The notes below the pieces were generated by a model, which was not told where the DNA came from, searched no databases, and saw only the letters and a list, made by a program, of their open reading frames with translations. Below, in pieces: positions 7,488 to 17,178 of a DNA stretch of 64,000 bases; the stretch's first letter is position 1, and every line of letters starts with the position of its first letter. This DNA is from Salinivenus sp. (GTDB taxonomy: Bacteria; Bacteroidota; Rhodothermia; Rhodothermales; Salinibacteraceae): contig JAHENZ010000229.1 in the NCBI GenBank assembly GCA_018609755.1, forward strand, positions 1 through 64,000, in the 5' to 3' direction. Position numbers and translations under genes: made by a program.

Positions 7488-8600
7488 ATGGCTCGTTCCA
7501 GCTCGAATTCGACGTCTTCAGGCTCCACCTCCGAAAACCTGCCGGCTGAGTCCGAATCGGTACGCACGCCATCGACAACTGAGAACACGCATCGATCGGT
7601 TGATCATCTTCCGTACAACGCTCCCGACGACGGCCGCACTGCCATCGATTCTGATCAAACCCTCGTCGAGCGCTGGTTGGCCGAGAAAAGTGCGGGAACG
7701 CAGGACGAGTATGCACGCGACCTGGAGCGCTTCGTAGATTTTGTGGATCTCCCACTTCGCTACGTGACCTTGGGCCATCTTCAGGAGTATCGAGAGCATT
7801 TGGCCGATCAGGGATATGCTCCATCAACTCAGAAACGAAAGCTCTCCTCCATTAAGAGTATTTTTACATTTGGGACAAAACTGCGGTATTTTGCACATAA
7901 TGTAGGCGCTGCATTGTCTACTCCACAGGCGCGCGAACAACGGGCCGAGCGGATTCTCTCGGAGTCAGATCTTTGGGCCATCCTTCGAGACGAAAAAGAT
8001 CTTCGGAATCACGTTCTTCTCCGCCTCTTCTACGCGTCAGGGGGGCGAGTTTCGGACATCGTGGGACTTCAGTGGCGAGACTTGAAGGATCGTCCGGACC
8101 TGGAAGGCCCTGATGGGCGTCCGGGGGGCCAGGTTACATTTTACGGGAAAGGTGACAAAACGAGAGCTGTTACGCTATACAGCAAAGTATGGGCGCTCAT
8201 CGTCAGGCTCCGCGAGGAAGAACGAGAACAAGGCTTCGGCGCGGATGATGATCCCGTTTTCCGTTCACGTAAAGGAGGCAGTCTCTCAAGAACGCAGATC
8301 TGGCGAATCGTAAAAGCGGCCGCGACTCGGGCCGGCGTAAAGCTCACCGAAAAGACTCGGGAGGATGGAGTTGTGAAACGAGATGAAGACGGTGAACCCA
8401 TTCTCACGTCTGAAGTGTCCCCCCACTGGTTCCGTCACGCACATGCCTCACACGCCCTCCAGAAAGGGGCCGATTTAGAACTGGTACGAGAAACGCTTGG
8501 ACACGAGAGCATCGAAACGACGAAAACGTATCTGCACGCTCAGCCCGGGAAGTCGTCCTCGTACTACGTGGATGATGCCCCCGACTTTGACGGCGAATAG
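7488..8600 (+). CDS. Tyrosine recombinase/integrase with intact catalytic residues
   Basis: YASGGRVSDIVGLQWRDL, GKGDKTRAVTL, HWFRHAHASHALQKGADLELVRETLGHESIETTKTYLHAQP: R, K, HxxR, H and Y all present. Confidence 0.92.
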   Translation: MARSSSNSTSSGSTSENLPAESESVRTPSTTENTHRSVDHLPYNAPDDGRTAIDSDQTLVERWLAEKSAGTQDEYARDLERFVDFVDLPLRYVTLGHLQEYREHLADQGYAPSTQKRKLSSIKSIFTFGTKLRYFAHNVGAALSTPQAREQRAERILSESDLWAILRDEKDLRNHVLLRLFYASGGRVSDIVGLQWRDLKDRPDLEGPDGRPGGQVTFYGKGDKTRAVTLYSKVWALIVRLREEEREQGFGADDDPVFRSRKGGSLSRTQIWRIVKAAATRAGVKLTEKTREDGVVKRDEDGEPILTSEVSPHWFRHAHASHALQKGADLELVRETLGHESIETTKTYLHAQPGKSSSYYVDDAPDFDGE

Positions 8601-8606
8601 TACGCC

Positions 8607-9656
8607 CTACCCATACCGAAAGACGGGCTGTAATAAATCGTCAGCTTCGCTATCGAGGCGCTGATAGACACTCGGGGCATCGGTAATGGGAAACTGATCG
8701 CTAATCAGCGATCCAGGCTGAAGGGTCTCAAGATATTTCAATACGACTCCCATCCGACGGTCCTTCGTCCACCGCCCGCTGTAGTCTGGGTCCACCGTGC
8801 TCACCTGGCTGGATTTGAGCTGGATTCGTGAGCGGTGAAATTGCTCTCCAAGGTGGAGCGGGACCTCTTTTGTCCCATACCAGGACCCAACGATAACTCG
8901 TCCATCGAATCCCGTGATTGAAATCGCGTCGTCCAGCGCCGACGGGTTTCCACTCAGTTCGTAGGATAGATCTGCACCTGCCTTCTTTTCATCCGCGTTG
9001 GACCGCTCAGTGCGGATGCCGAGAACGTCACGCAGGAAATCCCAATCGTCCGAGGGATGGAAGGACTCGTCCGCCCCCCATTCCTTGGAGGCTGTACGGC
9101 GACTCGGATTCGGCTCGACGGAAAAGCACGTCACAGGATGACGGTCCAAAAGAGCCGTCGTGAGCAATCCGACAACCCCCTGTCCAAAGAGAACGACCCG
9201 CTCCCCAATCATGGGCCGACCGTCCATCACGAGGTTCGTGGCGGTTTCGAGGTTCGGAATCATGACGCCATCCTCTACGGTCGCCTCCTCCGGTAGCTGC
9301 ACGAGGTTCTCTGGTGAGGATACGAAGTGACTCGTGTGAGGCTGAAAGGAAAACACCCATTGACCGCTCCAATCCTTATCGACGTTCGCCCCGCAGGCCA
9401 CTACCTGCCCAACGGCGGCGTATCCGTAGGAGAGCGGAAATGACAGATCTCCGGACAGCGCATCAATGTCAGTGTCAGCCTGAAGCCCAGAGGGAACCTT
9501 GCCGCGGTAAATCAGCCGCTCCGTTCCTGGGCTGATGGCAGAACGCCGGGTTCGAACGCGAACTTGATCGGGATCCGGGGTCGGGATTGGGGACTCAACG
9601 ACACGTACGTCACGGGGAGCCTGAAACGTAACGGTCCGTCGGACGGTCTCAGACAT
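8607..9656 (-). CDS. Zinc-type alcohol dehydrogenase-like (MDR superfamily) oxidoreductase
   Basis: MDR fold: RRSAISPGTERLIYRGKVP, GYAAVGQVVACGANVD, GERVVLFGQGVVGLLTTALLDRHPV. Start MSETVRRTVTFQAP chosen over the longer ORF. Confidence 0.8.
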   Translation of the reverse strand: MSETVRRTVTFQAPRDVRVVESPIPTPDPDQVRVRTRRSAISPGTERLIYRGKVPSGLQADTDIDALSGDLSFPLSYGYAAVGQVVACGANVDKDWSGQWVFSFQPHTSHFVSSPENLVQLPEEATVEDGVMIPNLETATNLVMDGRPMIGERVVLFGQGVVGLLTTALLDRHPVTCFSVEPNPSRRTASKEWGADESFHPSDDWDFLRDVLGIRTERSNADEKKAGADLSYELSGNPSALDDAISITGFDGRVIVGSWYGTKEVPLHLGEQFHRSRIQLKSSQVSTVDPDYSGRWTKDRRMGVVLKYLETLQPGSLISDQFPITDAPSVYQRLDSEADDLLQPVFRYG

Positions 9657-9702
9657 GTGGACGCACACATTGTTGGAAACCCGTCGAGGGTTGATCTGCC
9701 GA

Positions 9703-11055
9703 TTATTCGGACCAGACGGGGGTCCCTTCCAACACGAGATCATCTCCCGCCCATTGGTAGCGAACGTTCTCCAGCCTGGGAAATGAATGCTCCGACTGCC
9801 CCGAGGAGCCAAGATCGAGGCTCCCAAGGGCGTGCTTGCCCCCGACAAACGTGGGGGCGACCGTCAGAATTAGGTGGTCCACCCGTTGTTGTTGCATGAA
9901 GTTGGTAATCACCTCCGTCCCCCCTTCCACCATCACACTTTCAATACCGCGGTCAGATAGGGCATCCAGAAGAGGGTCTAGGCAGATGCCTTGCGGGTCG
10001 CAGGACAGTCGAATGACGGTGGCGCCCGCAGTTTCGAGCGCACGTTTCCGGTCGTCCGGTGCCCTCTCATTCGTGGCGATGATTGGACTTGGACCCTCAC
10101 GCGACAGGAGTCGGGCGTCGGGCGGAAACCGCAACTGAGAGTCCAACACAACGGGGGTTGGGTGAGGCCCGGTTGAGTGTCGAACGTTCAGACGGGGATC
10201 GTCGGAGAGCACCGTACCGATACCCACGAGAATCGCGTCGTGCACCGCGCGGAGTCGGTGCGTAAACGTCATTGACTCCGTTCCACTGATGGCCATGGGG
10301 GAACCGTCGGGAGCGGCAATGGACCCATCAAGACTTTGAGCGTACGTAAGCGTCACGAATGGGTGCCCCGTCCGTTGAAAGTGATTCGTTGCCCGCTGGT
10401 GCAACGCCTGGACGTCGGTTCCGTGCGTATTGTCCCGCTGCCCGTCGTTGAGCGGACCGAGCTCGAGAAGGTGGCGCATCCGTTCCACCTTCGTCTGCAG
10501 ATACTCCGTATTATGCCGATTCAGATGAGGTTCTAGGGGGACGCGATTTCGAACGGAAATCCCGTCGGCCTCCAAACTCTCGATCTTCTCCGGATTATTC
10601 GTGAGAAGGCGAATCGATGAAATGTTGAGGTCGCGGAGAATCTGTGCTCCGATGGTGTAGTCCCGTTCGTCTGCCCCATGTCCAAGAATGCGATTGGCCT
10701 CAACCGTATCGTACCCCTCGTCTTGCAGATCGTAGGCGCGCAGCTTATTGAGGAGGCCAATGCCTCGTCCCTCCTGACGCAGGTAGAGAAGAACCCCCGC
10801 TCCTTCCTCCGAGATCCGGTGCATTGAGGCATTGAGCTGTTCCCCACAGTCACACCGGAGGGAACCGAGAACGTCCCCAGTGAAGCATTCAGAATGGATG
10901 CGGACGAGCACGTCCTCTTCTCCCTCCACGTCCCCGTAAATGAGGGCGAGGTGGTCCTTGTCATCGGCACTGTTTTCATACAGCGAAAGTGTAAACTCCC
11001 CATCGATGGTGGGAATCCGGGTGCTCGTCAGCCGGGTGACAGAAAGGGTCTCCAT
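9703..11055 (-). CDS. GTP cyclohydrolase II (RibA) fused to RibD C-terminal reductase domain
   Basis: RibA motif HSECFTGDVLGSLRCDCGEQL...LRQEGRGIGLLNKLRAYDLQD, then RibD_C FVTLTYAQSLDGSIA...VMVEGGTEVITNFMQQQRVDHLILTVAPTFVGG. Confidence 0.92.
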   Translation of the reverse strand: METLSVTRLTSTRIPTIDGEFTLSLYENSADDKDHLALIYGDVEGEEDVLVRIHSECFTGDVLGSLRCDCGEQLNASMHRISEEGAGVLLYLRQEGRGIGLLNKLRAYDLQDEGYDTVEANRILGHGADERDYTIGAQILRDLNISSIRLLTNNPEKIESLEADGISVRNRVPLEPHLNRHNTEYLQTKVERMRHLLELGPLNDGQRDNTHGTDVQALHQRATNHFQRTGHPFVTLTYAQSLDGSIAAPDGSPMAISGTESMTFTHRLRAVHDAILVGIGTVLSDDPRLNVRHSTGPHPTPVVLDSQLRFPPDARLLSREGPSPIIATNERAPDDRKRALETAGATVIRLSCDPQGICLDPLLDALSDRGIESVMVEGGTEVITNFMQQQRVDHLILTVAPTFVGGKHALGSLDLGSSGQSEHSFPRLENVRYQWAGDDLVLEGTPVWSE

Positions 11056-11332
11056 AAGGGGCGCGACTGTATGCGTCAGAGCCTCGATCTCTTCACGATT
11101 TTAGGCACAAAAAGGTACACCGCCCTATGTTAACGTGCTATCCCTTGTTTCCGTCGGAAGAATCGCTCACAGGTTTGTTTCTCAACCGTGTATTTTTGAA
11201 GTTGGTGCCACGCAATAACAGTACTTTGACGGGGGTAAGAAGAGGTCTCGTTGACCTCGCGAAGATGAAACCCGTTTCTGTGAGATGGGGGCATCGGACC
11301 AATTACTTTATCTTCAGTGGCAGTATTGTAGT

Positions 11333-12196
11333 ATGAGTTTTCGACCGATCGTCGTAGGAGCCCTCTATCCCGGAATTACTCGGGGATTAAGTGCGGACGT
11401 TCTTGTGACGCAGGCCCTTACGGGTCGAGCCTACCCGGTCTGTACCGCTCACGTGGTTGCAGGGCAGGGCGTGGTGACAGATGTACTCAACGTTCCTACG
11501 GACACGGTCTCTGCCCAGTTCGAACATCTGGCGGAAACCGAATCGCCCACGGCGGCCAAAGTCGGAATTATTGGCGATGCACCGACTGTAGAGACCACTT
11601 TCGATCACCTACAGACGCTGGACGGGCCGGTGGTCCTTGACCTTACGCTCAGTGGTCCGAGTGGCGAAGACGTTTTGGGCCAACGGGGATTGGAAGCCCT
11701 CCTCTCCCACCTCGATCAAGCCGATCTTGTCACGGTCCGAAAAACCGATGCCGAACTCGTTGCCGGCATGGAGATTCCGAGTCTCGACGACGCCCAGGTT
11801 GCAGTTCAGCGCATTGCCCAGCGGGGAGCAGAGCAGGTACTTTTGCGGTGTGGTCAACTTTCCACCCATCATTTTGATACTAAATCCTCGCCCCCCGAGT
11901 ATGCTGTTGACTTATACTTTGATGGAGACGATATTGCATTATTCGAAGCTCCATTCCTCGATCAACTGGAGTCTTTACATGGTGCGTCCAGTGGATTGAC
12001 GCTTTCCCTGCTCCAAATGCTTCAGGATGGGATATCGATGTCGGAAGCACTGCAAAAAGCGAAGGGACAGGTTACGGAAGCACTTCGTGCGGCACAGCAA
12101 TCGGACTCCGACGAACAGTCCCAGGTGTTCTTCGACGCCTTTCAACCCCACTTCGAACTGCCGACGCCAAAAACAGATGACTCGGTAGATTCTTAA
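11333..12196 (+). CDS. Diverged ThiD-like (phosphomethylpyrimidine kinase / ribokinase fold) protein
   Basis: Overall layout of the ThiD/PdxK fold (AKVGIIGDAPTVET, LVTVRKTDAELVAGM, RGAEQVLLRCGQ, LHGASSGLTLSLLQML). Canonical GTGC replaced by GASS. Confidence 0.6.
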   Translation: MSFRPIVVGALYPGITRGLSADVLVTQALTGRAYPVCTAHVVAGQGVVTDVLNVPTDTVSAQFEHLAETESPTAAKVGIIGDAPTVETTFDHLQTLDGPVVLDLTLSGPSGEDVLGQRGLEALLSHLDQADLVTVRKTDAELVAGMEIPSLDDAQVAVQRIAQRGAEQVLLRCGQLSTHHFDTKSSPPEYAVDLYFDGDDIALFEAPFLDQLESLHGASSGLTLSLLQMLQDGISMSEALQKAKGQVTEALRAAQQSDSDEQSQVFFDAFQPHFELPTPKTDDSVDS

Positions 12197-12261
12197 CCGT
12201 CCGTTGTTTAACCGGAATCCCTTCTCCGTACGCGAGATTCTTCTAGACCTGTACTATTCCT

Positions 12262-13293
12262 ATGCCCCAAGATGAACGGGACCAGGACAAGACGACAATC
12301 TACGACGTAGCCGAGCACGCAGGTGTCGCGATTTCAACGGTTTCTCGGGTGCTCAACAACTCCCAGGATGTTTCGGACGCTACCCGCGAGAAAGTGATGA
12401 AGGCCATTCGGGAGTTGCAGTTTCGTCCGAATCGGACGGCGAAGTCTTTGGCTCAGCGCACCACCCGAACGATTGCCGTTGCCGTCCCGACATTCACGAC
12501 GCCCTTCCACAACGAATTTTTGAAGGGGGTTCGCGATCGGCTGGACGACGCCGACATTGACCTGTTGCTCTGTGATTTAGATTGGGAAGCACCGCGCGCC
12601 ACTCTCCTCAACTTCCTAGAGCGGGGGGCGATGGATGGGCTGATTGTCGCGGGACTGCCCATTAACGAAGAGACGGCCGAAGATCTGCTCACACTTGGAG
12701 CCCCGGTGATTCTCATCGGAAGCGAATGGCCCCCATTGGACTCATTTTACTGGGATGAAGAGCCGGGGGCACGCCTCGCCGTGAATCACCTGATTGAGCG
12801 AGGGCACTCGCGCATTGGAATGATTACCACTCCCCACGACAACCGTCTCCGCAATGCGCGTGTGAATGGCTACAAGCAGGCGCTCGACGAGGCAGGCATC
12901 GACTTTGACGAATCCCTCGTCGTACACGGCCAGACTCGCAAACACGACGGCTTCAGTGAAGAGTCCGGATACGAAGCCATGACGGAGCTGTTAGCGATGG
13001 ACGAGCCTGTTTCGGCCGTCTTTGCAAGCAGTGACGTACAGGCCATCGGGGCGTGGCAGGCCATTCGGAAGGCCGGCTACGAGGTTCCCGACGACTTCAG
13101 CCTGGTCGGGTACGACGACATTAAAGTGAGTCGCTTCATCGGGCTCACAAGCGTCGCCCAAAACATGCATTACGTGGGGGAACGCTCGACGGATGTGCTG
13201 CTAGACCGGCTCAACAACACCGGCTCCGACGAGCCCGTTTCTGAGCTGGTGGAACCGGAACTCAAGATTCGGAAATCCAGTGGCGGCGAGTGA
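12262..13293 (+). CDS. LacI family transcriptional regulator
   Basis: TIYDVAEHAGVAISTVSRVLNNSQDVSDATREKVMKAIRELQFRPNRTAKSLAQ HTH plus periplasmic-binding-like domain. Confidence 0.93.
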   Translation: MPQDERDQDKTTIYDVAEHAGVAISTVSRVLNNSQDVSDATREKVMKAIRELQFRPNRTAKSLAQRTTRTIAVAVPTFTTPFHNEFLKGVRDRLDDADIDLLLCDLDWEAPRATLLNFLERGAMDGLIVAGLPINEETAEDLLTLGAPVILIGSEWPPLDSFYWDEEPGARLAVNHLIERGHSRIGMITTPHDNRLRNARVNGYKQALDEAGIDFDESLVVHGQTRKHDGFSEESGYEAMTELLAMDEPVSAVFASSDVQAIGAWQAIRKAGYEVPDDFSLVGYDDIKVSRFIGLTSVAQNMHYVGERSTDVLLDRLNNTGSDEPVSELVEPELKIRKSSGGE

Positions 13294-13353
13294 ATAGACC
13301 GCTACTTGTTTATCGCCTCCCCCCTTCGTTTGGTACTCTTACCCTCCCCCCTC

Positions 13354-14328
13354 ATGGACCGCGACCTCATTCAGAAGCAGCTCGATAGCACTCTTCCTTC
13401 CACCGACTTCGATGATTTGGGCACCCGGTATCAGGGAAAAGTGAGGGATACCTATCGCCAGGACGACCAGCTGATCCTGGTGACGAGTGACCGAATCTCG
13501 GCCTTCGATCACGTGCTCGCTCAAACCATTCCGTTTAAAGGGCAAGTCCTAAACCAGACGGCGGCCTACTTTTTTGACGCCACGGAAGATCTGGTGCCGA
13601 ACCACGTGGTCGAGGTGCCCGATCCCAACGTCACAGTCGCCAAAGCGTGCGATCCCGTTCCCATCGAGTTCGTCGTCCGGGGGTACCTCGCCGGCCACGC
13701 CTGGCGGGAATATGAAAGTGGGGCCCGTACGCTCTGCGGTCATTCGCTCCCGGATGGGCTGCGGGAAAGCGAGGCCCTTCCCGAGCCGATTGTGACTCCT
13801 ACGACGAAGGCCGAGGAAGGCCACGACCAGGACGTCACCCGTGAGGAGGCCATCGCTAGTACGGAACTGTCCGCAGCAGAGTACGACCAGCTTCGCGACT
13901 GGGCGCTCGCCCTGTTCGCCCGTGGTACCGAGATGGCAGCCGAGCAGGGCCTTCTCCTGGTCGATACGAAGTACGAATTTGGCCGTACCGCCGACGGGTC
14001 CTTTGCTCTCATCGACGAAGTGCACACGCCCGATTCCTCGCGCTATTATTACGAGGACGGGTACGAGAAGCGCTTAGAAGAAGGCATTCCGCAGGAGCAG
14101 CTCTCGAAAGAGTTTGTCCGAGAGTGGCTCATGGATCATGGGTTTCAGGGGCGCGAGGGAGAGGAGATGCCCGACCTCCCGGATGCGTTCCGCGTAAAGG
14201 TGGCCGAGCGGTACATCGAGCTCTACGAAACCGTCACGGGGCGTACGTTCGACCCTGATCTCCATCCCAATCCGCAAGCACGCATCCACGACGCACTGCA
14301 GCCCTACGACCATACGCAGGTGTCGTAA
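13354..14328 (+). CDS. purC: Phosphoribosylaminoimidazole-succinocarboxamide synthase
   Basis: GKVRDTYRQDDQLILVTSDRISAFDHVLAQTIPFKGQVLNQ, DTKYEFG: SAICAR synthase signatures. Confidence 0.93.
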   Translation: MDRDLIQKQLDSTLPSTDFDDLGTRYQGKVRDTYRQDDQLILVTSDRISAFDHVLAQTIPFKGQVLNQTAAYFFDATEDLVPNHVVEVPDPNVTVAKACDPVPIEFVVRGYLAGHAWREYESGARTLCGHSLPDGLRESEALPEPIVTPTTKAEEGHDQDVTREEAIASTELSAAEYDQLRDWALALFARGTEMAAEQGLLLVDTKYEFGRTADGSFALIDEVHTPDSSRYYYEDGYEKRLEEGIPQEQLSKEFVREWLMDHGFQGREGEEMPDLPDAFRVKVAERYIELYETVTGRTFDPDLHPNPQARIHDALQPYDHTQVS

Positions 14329-14334
14329 GTCTCA

Positions 14335-15141
14335 TCATTGGGTGACGTACGTTTCGGGACGTCGGTCCCCGAGTGTGTCGTTGAAGCGGTTGATGTGCCG
14401 TTCGCGTGCGTCGTGCGGATCGAACGACTCGATCCCGATTTCCACTTCGTCGCGAGACGCACGACGAAGAATCTCTCCGGTTGGACCACAGATCTCGCTC
14501 ATCCCGATAAAGGTGAGCTCCTCGTCTCCCTTCGTCTCGGTGCCAAAGCGATTCGCTGTAATTGAGTACAAGTGATTCTCTCGGGCCCGTACCGGCATCG
14601 CGTCCGGGCAGTGTGGAAGCACGAGGTTCGATGGGTGGGCAATTACGTCGGCTCCATTCAGAGCGAGACTTCGGGCAGCCTCGGGAAAATACCAGTCGAA
14701 GCACACCATTATGCCCAGGCGATAGGTCTGTCCCGAGCGTGTCGATGCCTCAAAGACTGGAAAGCCGAGGTCTCCCGGGTCGAATCGCTCCGTTTCTTCG
14801 TAGAAAAGGTGTACCTTTCGGTACGTTTCTGTCGTCTGATTCGGGCGAACGAGGACTGCACTATTGAAGATGGCGCCTCCCTCCCGTTCGGCCAGCCCCG
14901 CTACAAACGTCGTACCGGTGTCGGACGCCCATTGCAACAGTGCCTGCGTAGTCTCTCCCTCCGGAATGGGCTCCGCAACCTGCTCCAAGTCCGATTGTGA
15001 TTTGAAGTAATACCCTGAGGGAAACAGCTCGGGCAGAACGAGAAGATCCGCGTCGAGATCTGTGACAAGCTCCGCTACAGTTTCTCGATTTGCTTCCGGT
15101 TGAAGGTACCGGGGAGCAAACTGCAGGTATCCAGCCTTCAT
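14335..15141 (-). CDS. Nitrilase-superfamily carbon-nitrogen hydrolase
   Basis: E-K-C triad: LLVLPELFPSGY, YRKVHLFYEE, GIMVCFDWYFPEAAR. Confidence 0.9.
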   Translation of the reverse strand: MKAGYLQFAPRYLQPEANRETVAELVTDLDADLLVLPELFPSGYYFKSQSDLEQVAEPIPEGETTQALLQWASDTGTTFVAGLAEREGGAIFNSAVLVRPNQTTETYRKVHLFYEETERFDPGDLGFPVFEASTRSGQTYRLGIMVCFDWYFPEAARSLALNGADVIAHPSNLVLPHCPDAMPVRARENHLYSITANRFGTETKGDEELTFIGMSEICGPTGEILRRASRDEVEIGIESFDPHDARERHINRFNDTLGDRRPETYVTQ

Positions 15142-15165
15142 GGACTTTGTTATCGTATATTCTAC

Positions 15166-15179
15166 TTTGCAATAACGGA
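15166..15179. promoter_or_regulatory. Recurring intergenic motif TTTGCAATAACGGA (copy 1)
   Basis: Same 14-mer at 19409-19422; 11-mer GCAATAACGGA also at 49136-49146. Confidence 0.5.
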
Positions 15180-15198
15180 GATACAATCACCACTGCAC

Positions 15199-15696
15199 TC
15201 AAGCACTTAACTGGTTCAGGACCTCTCGGATTTGGTCAAAGTCCGGCTGGTTTCCTGCATTGTCGAGCACTTCACGATACCGTAGAATTCCCTTCCCATC
15301 CACGACAAACGCCGCTCGTTTTGAGATGCGATCAAGGTTCATAGGGGTAAAGTTGGCGTCGTATTTGGCGCCGTACATCTCACTCACCTTCCCATTGTGG
15401 TCGCTCAGGAGCGGAAATGTGAGGTTCTCTACCGACCGAAACTCTTCAAGAACAAACGGGGAGTCCGTCGAAATGCCTACCACTTCTGCCTCCCCGAACT
15501 CGTCGAGGGTGTTGTTGACAGTATTCAACTCCGTCGTGCATACACTGGTGAAGGCCCCAGGAAAAAACAGTAGTACGACCGGCTGATCGCGATGGTCAGA
15601 GAGCTTCCACCGTTCGCTGTCGTGTGTGAAGAGCTCAAAGTCGGGCGCCACACTACCGACTTCAACAGGCACAGGCTCATCAGGAATAGGACTCAT
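15199..15696 (-). CDS. Peroxiredoxin (AhpC/TSA family)
   Basis: VGSVAPDFELFTHDSERWKLSDHRDQPVVLLFFPGAFTSVCTTELNTV: PxxxTxxC peroxidatic motif. Confidence 0.93.
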   Translation of the reverse strand: MSPIPDEPVPVEVGSVAPDFELFTHDSERWKLSDHRDQPVVLLFFPGAFTSVCTTELNTVNNTLDEFGEAEVVGISTDSPFVLEEFRSVENLTFPLLSDHNGKVSEMYGAKYDANFTPMNLDRISKRAAFVVDGKGILRYREVLDNAGNQPDFDQIREVLNQLSA

Positions 15697-15740
15697 GTCA
15701 GGAGGAAACAGTTGAGAAGAAAGAGCAGGTTGAACGTCTT

Positions 15741-16976
15741 CTACTGAAAGCGGATTGCCCGTACGGGCTCGATATTGGCGGCCACACGAGCGGGAATGTA
15801 CGCAGCCACTCCACAAAGCAGCACCGTAAGGAGCCCGACGTACAAGTAATCAAGTGGATTCAGCTGGATGGGGGCCGTGGTGATGTAGTAAGCCTCTGCC
15901 GGAAGAGGAATGATCTCAAACCGGAGTTGGATATACCCAAGGGTGAGGGCCAACACCGACCCAATGGCCGTCCCAACGCCTCCGATGAGAAGCCCAAACG
16001 AAAGGAAAAGTCGCTTGAGAGTGCGGCCGGAGGTCCCAAGACTCTGCAGCACACCAATCTCACGGGTCTTCTCAAGGATGAGCATGAGAAGGGTGCCCAC
16101 GATATTGAACGCGGCAACGATCACGATCACGCCAATCACTAGGGGGATGATGCTTTGCTGGAGATCAACCCAGGCAAACAGAGACGCGTACGGTTGAATC
16201 TGGTAGATCGTGCGAGCAGTGGCCGGAAATCCCACTCGTTGTTCGATCGTCGACGCGACCGAATCGACGGCGGAAATGTCTTGTACCGTAACATCGAACC
16301 GGCTGACCCCTCCATTCGGCATTCCCACGAGGCGACGGGCCGAGTTGAGATTCGTGAAGATGAAATTGTCGTCGATGTTCGTGAGGGAGGTTTCGAAGAC
16401 GCCGGCAACGACAAATTGCCTCACGCGGGGCCGTTGAAGTTGTAGCGACTCGCTCTCCTGCTCCCCATTTCGTAACGAGAACGCCGTCACGACTTGGCCG
16501 ACTTCAAGCCCCAATCGCTCTGCCAGGGCTGCACCCACCACCAGCGGCGGGTACGGGTCCTCGCCCTGCTCCAGGCGAAACTCCCCTTGCGTCACGTGAT
16601 TCTTCAGATACGAGGGCGGCTCACTGGTCCCTAGTAATCGAACGCCGTCGATAGACGTTTCGGATTGCCGAAGCAACACGACATCTTCAACCATCGGCGC
16701 GGCCCGAGTCACCCCCTCCGTGTTCAACAGTGTGTCTCGCAATCCCGCCGCCTTCGTCAGCGGACGGTCTTGGAAGTAGCTCTGGACCTGCACGTGCGCC
16801 CCAAAGCCGATAATTTTGTCGGTAATCTCTTGGCTGAACCCTCGAACGATGGCGAGGGAGAGAAGCAAGGCCGCAACGCCAAGGGCAACCCCTCCGATGG
16901 CCACGTAGGTCACGAATCGGAGAAAGCTCTGGCCCTCAGCGCGCCCCTCCGCGCCCCGAAGATATCGAAAGGCCAT
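15741..16976 (-). CDS. ABC transporter permease, LolC/LolE-like (FtsX/MacB fold)
   Basis: MAFRYLRGAEGRAEGQSFLRFVTYVAIGGVALGVAALLLSLAIVRGFSQEI ... LMLILEKTREIGVLQSLGTSGRTLKRLFLSFG. The start may lie a few codons further upstream. Confidence 0.85.
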   Translation of the reverse strand: MAFRYLRGAEGRAEGQSFLRFVTYVAIGGVALGVAALLLSLAIVRGFSQEITDKIIGFGAHVQVQSYFQDRPLTKAAGLRDTLLNTEGVTRAAPMVEDVVLLRQSETSIDGVRLLGTSEPPSYLKNHVTQGEFRLEQGEDPYPPLVVGAALAERLGLEVGQVVTAFSLRNGEQESESLQLQRPRVRQFVVAGVFETSLTNIDDNFIFTNLNSARRLVGMPNGGVSRFDVTVQDISAVDSVASTIEQRVGFPATARTIYQIQPYASLFAWVDLQQSIIPLVIGVIVIVAAFNIVGTLLMLILEKTREIGVLQSLGTSGRTLKRLFLSFGLLIGGVGTAIGSVLALTLGYIQLRFEIIPLPAEAYYITTAPIQLNPLDYLYVGLLTVLLCGVAAYIPARVAANIEPVRAIRFQ

Positions 16977-17178
16977 GAAGTGCTCGAACCGAACGCCCAA
17001 GATAGAAACAGATCTTTGTATTAGCGTACACCACCTCCACCCAACGAGCAAATCCCACCTGAGTTGCGGCGCCGGAAGAGGAATTGATTGATCTTTGGAA
17101 GCGTTTCCGAACACCGAAAAACCCCGGTCCGTATCGCACATGTCAACGGTCTACTGAACAACCCCATCTCTTCTCGCC

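Noticed and set aside
6471-8600. Recombinase pair as part of a prophage, integron or defence island
   Set aside because: Flanking genes are ordinary metabolic genes; no phage structural, attC, toxin or restriction genes seen in the window.
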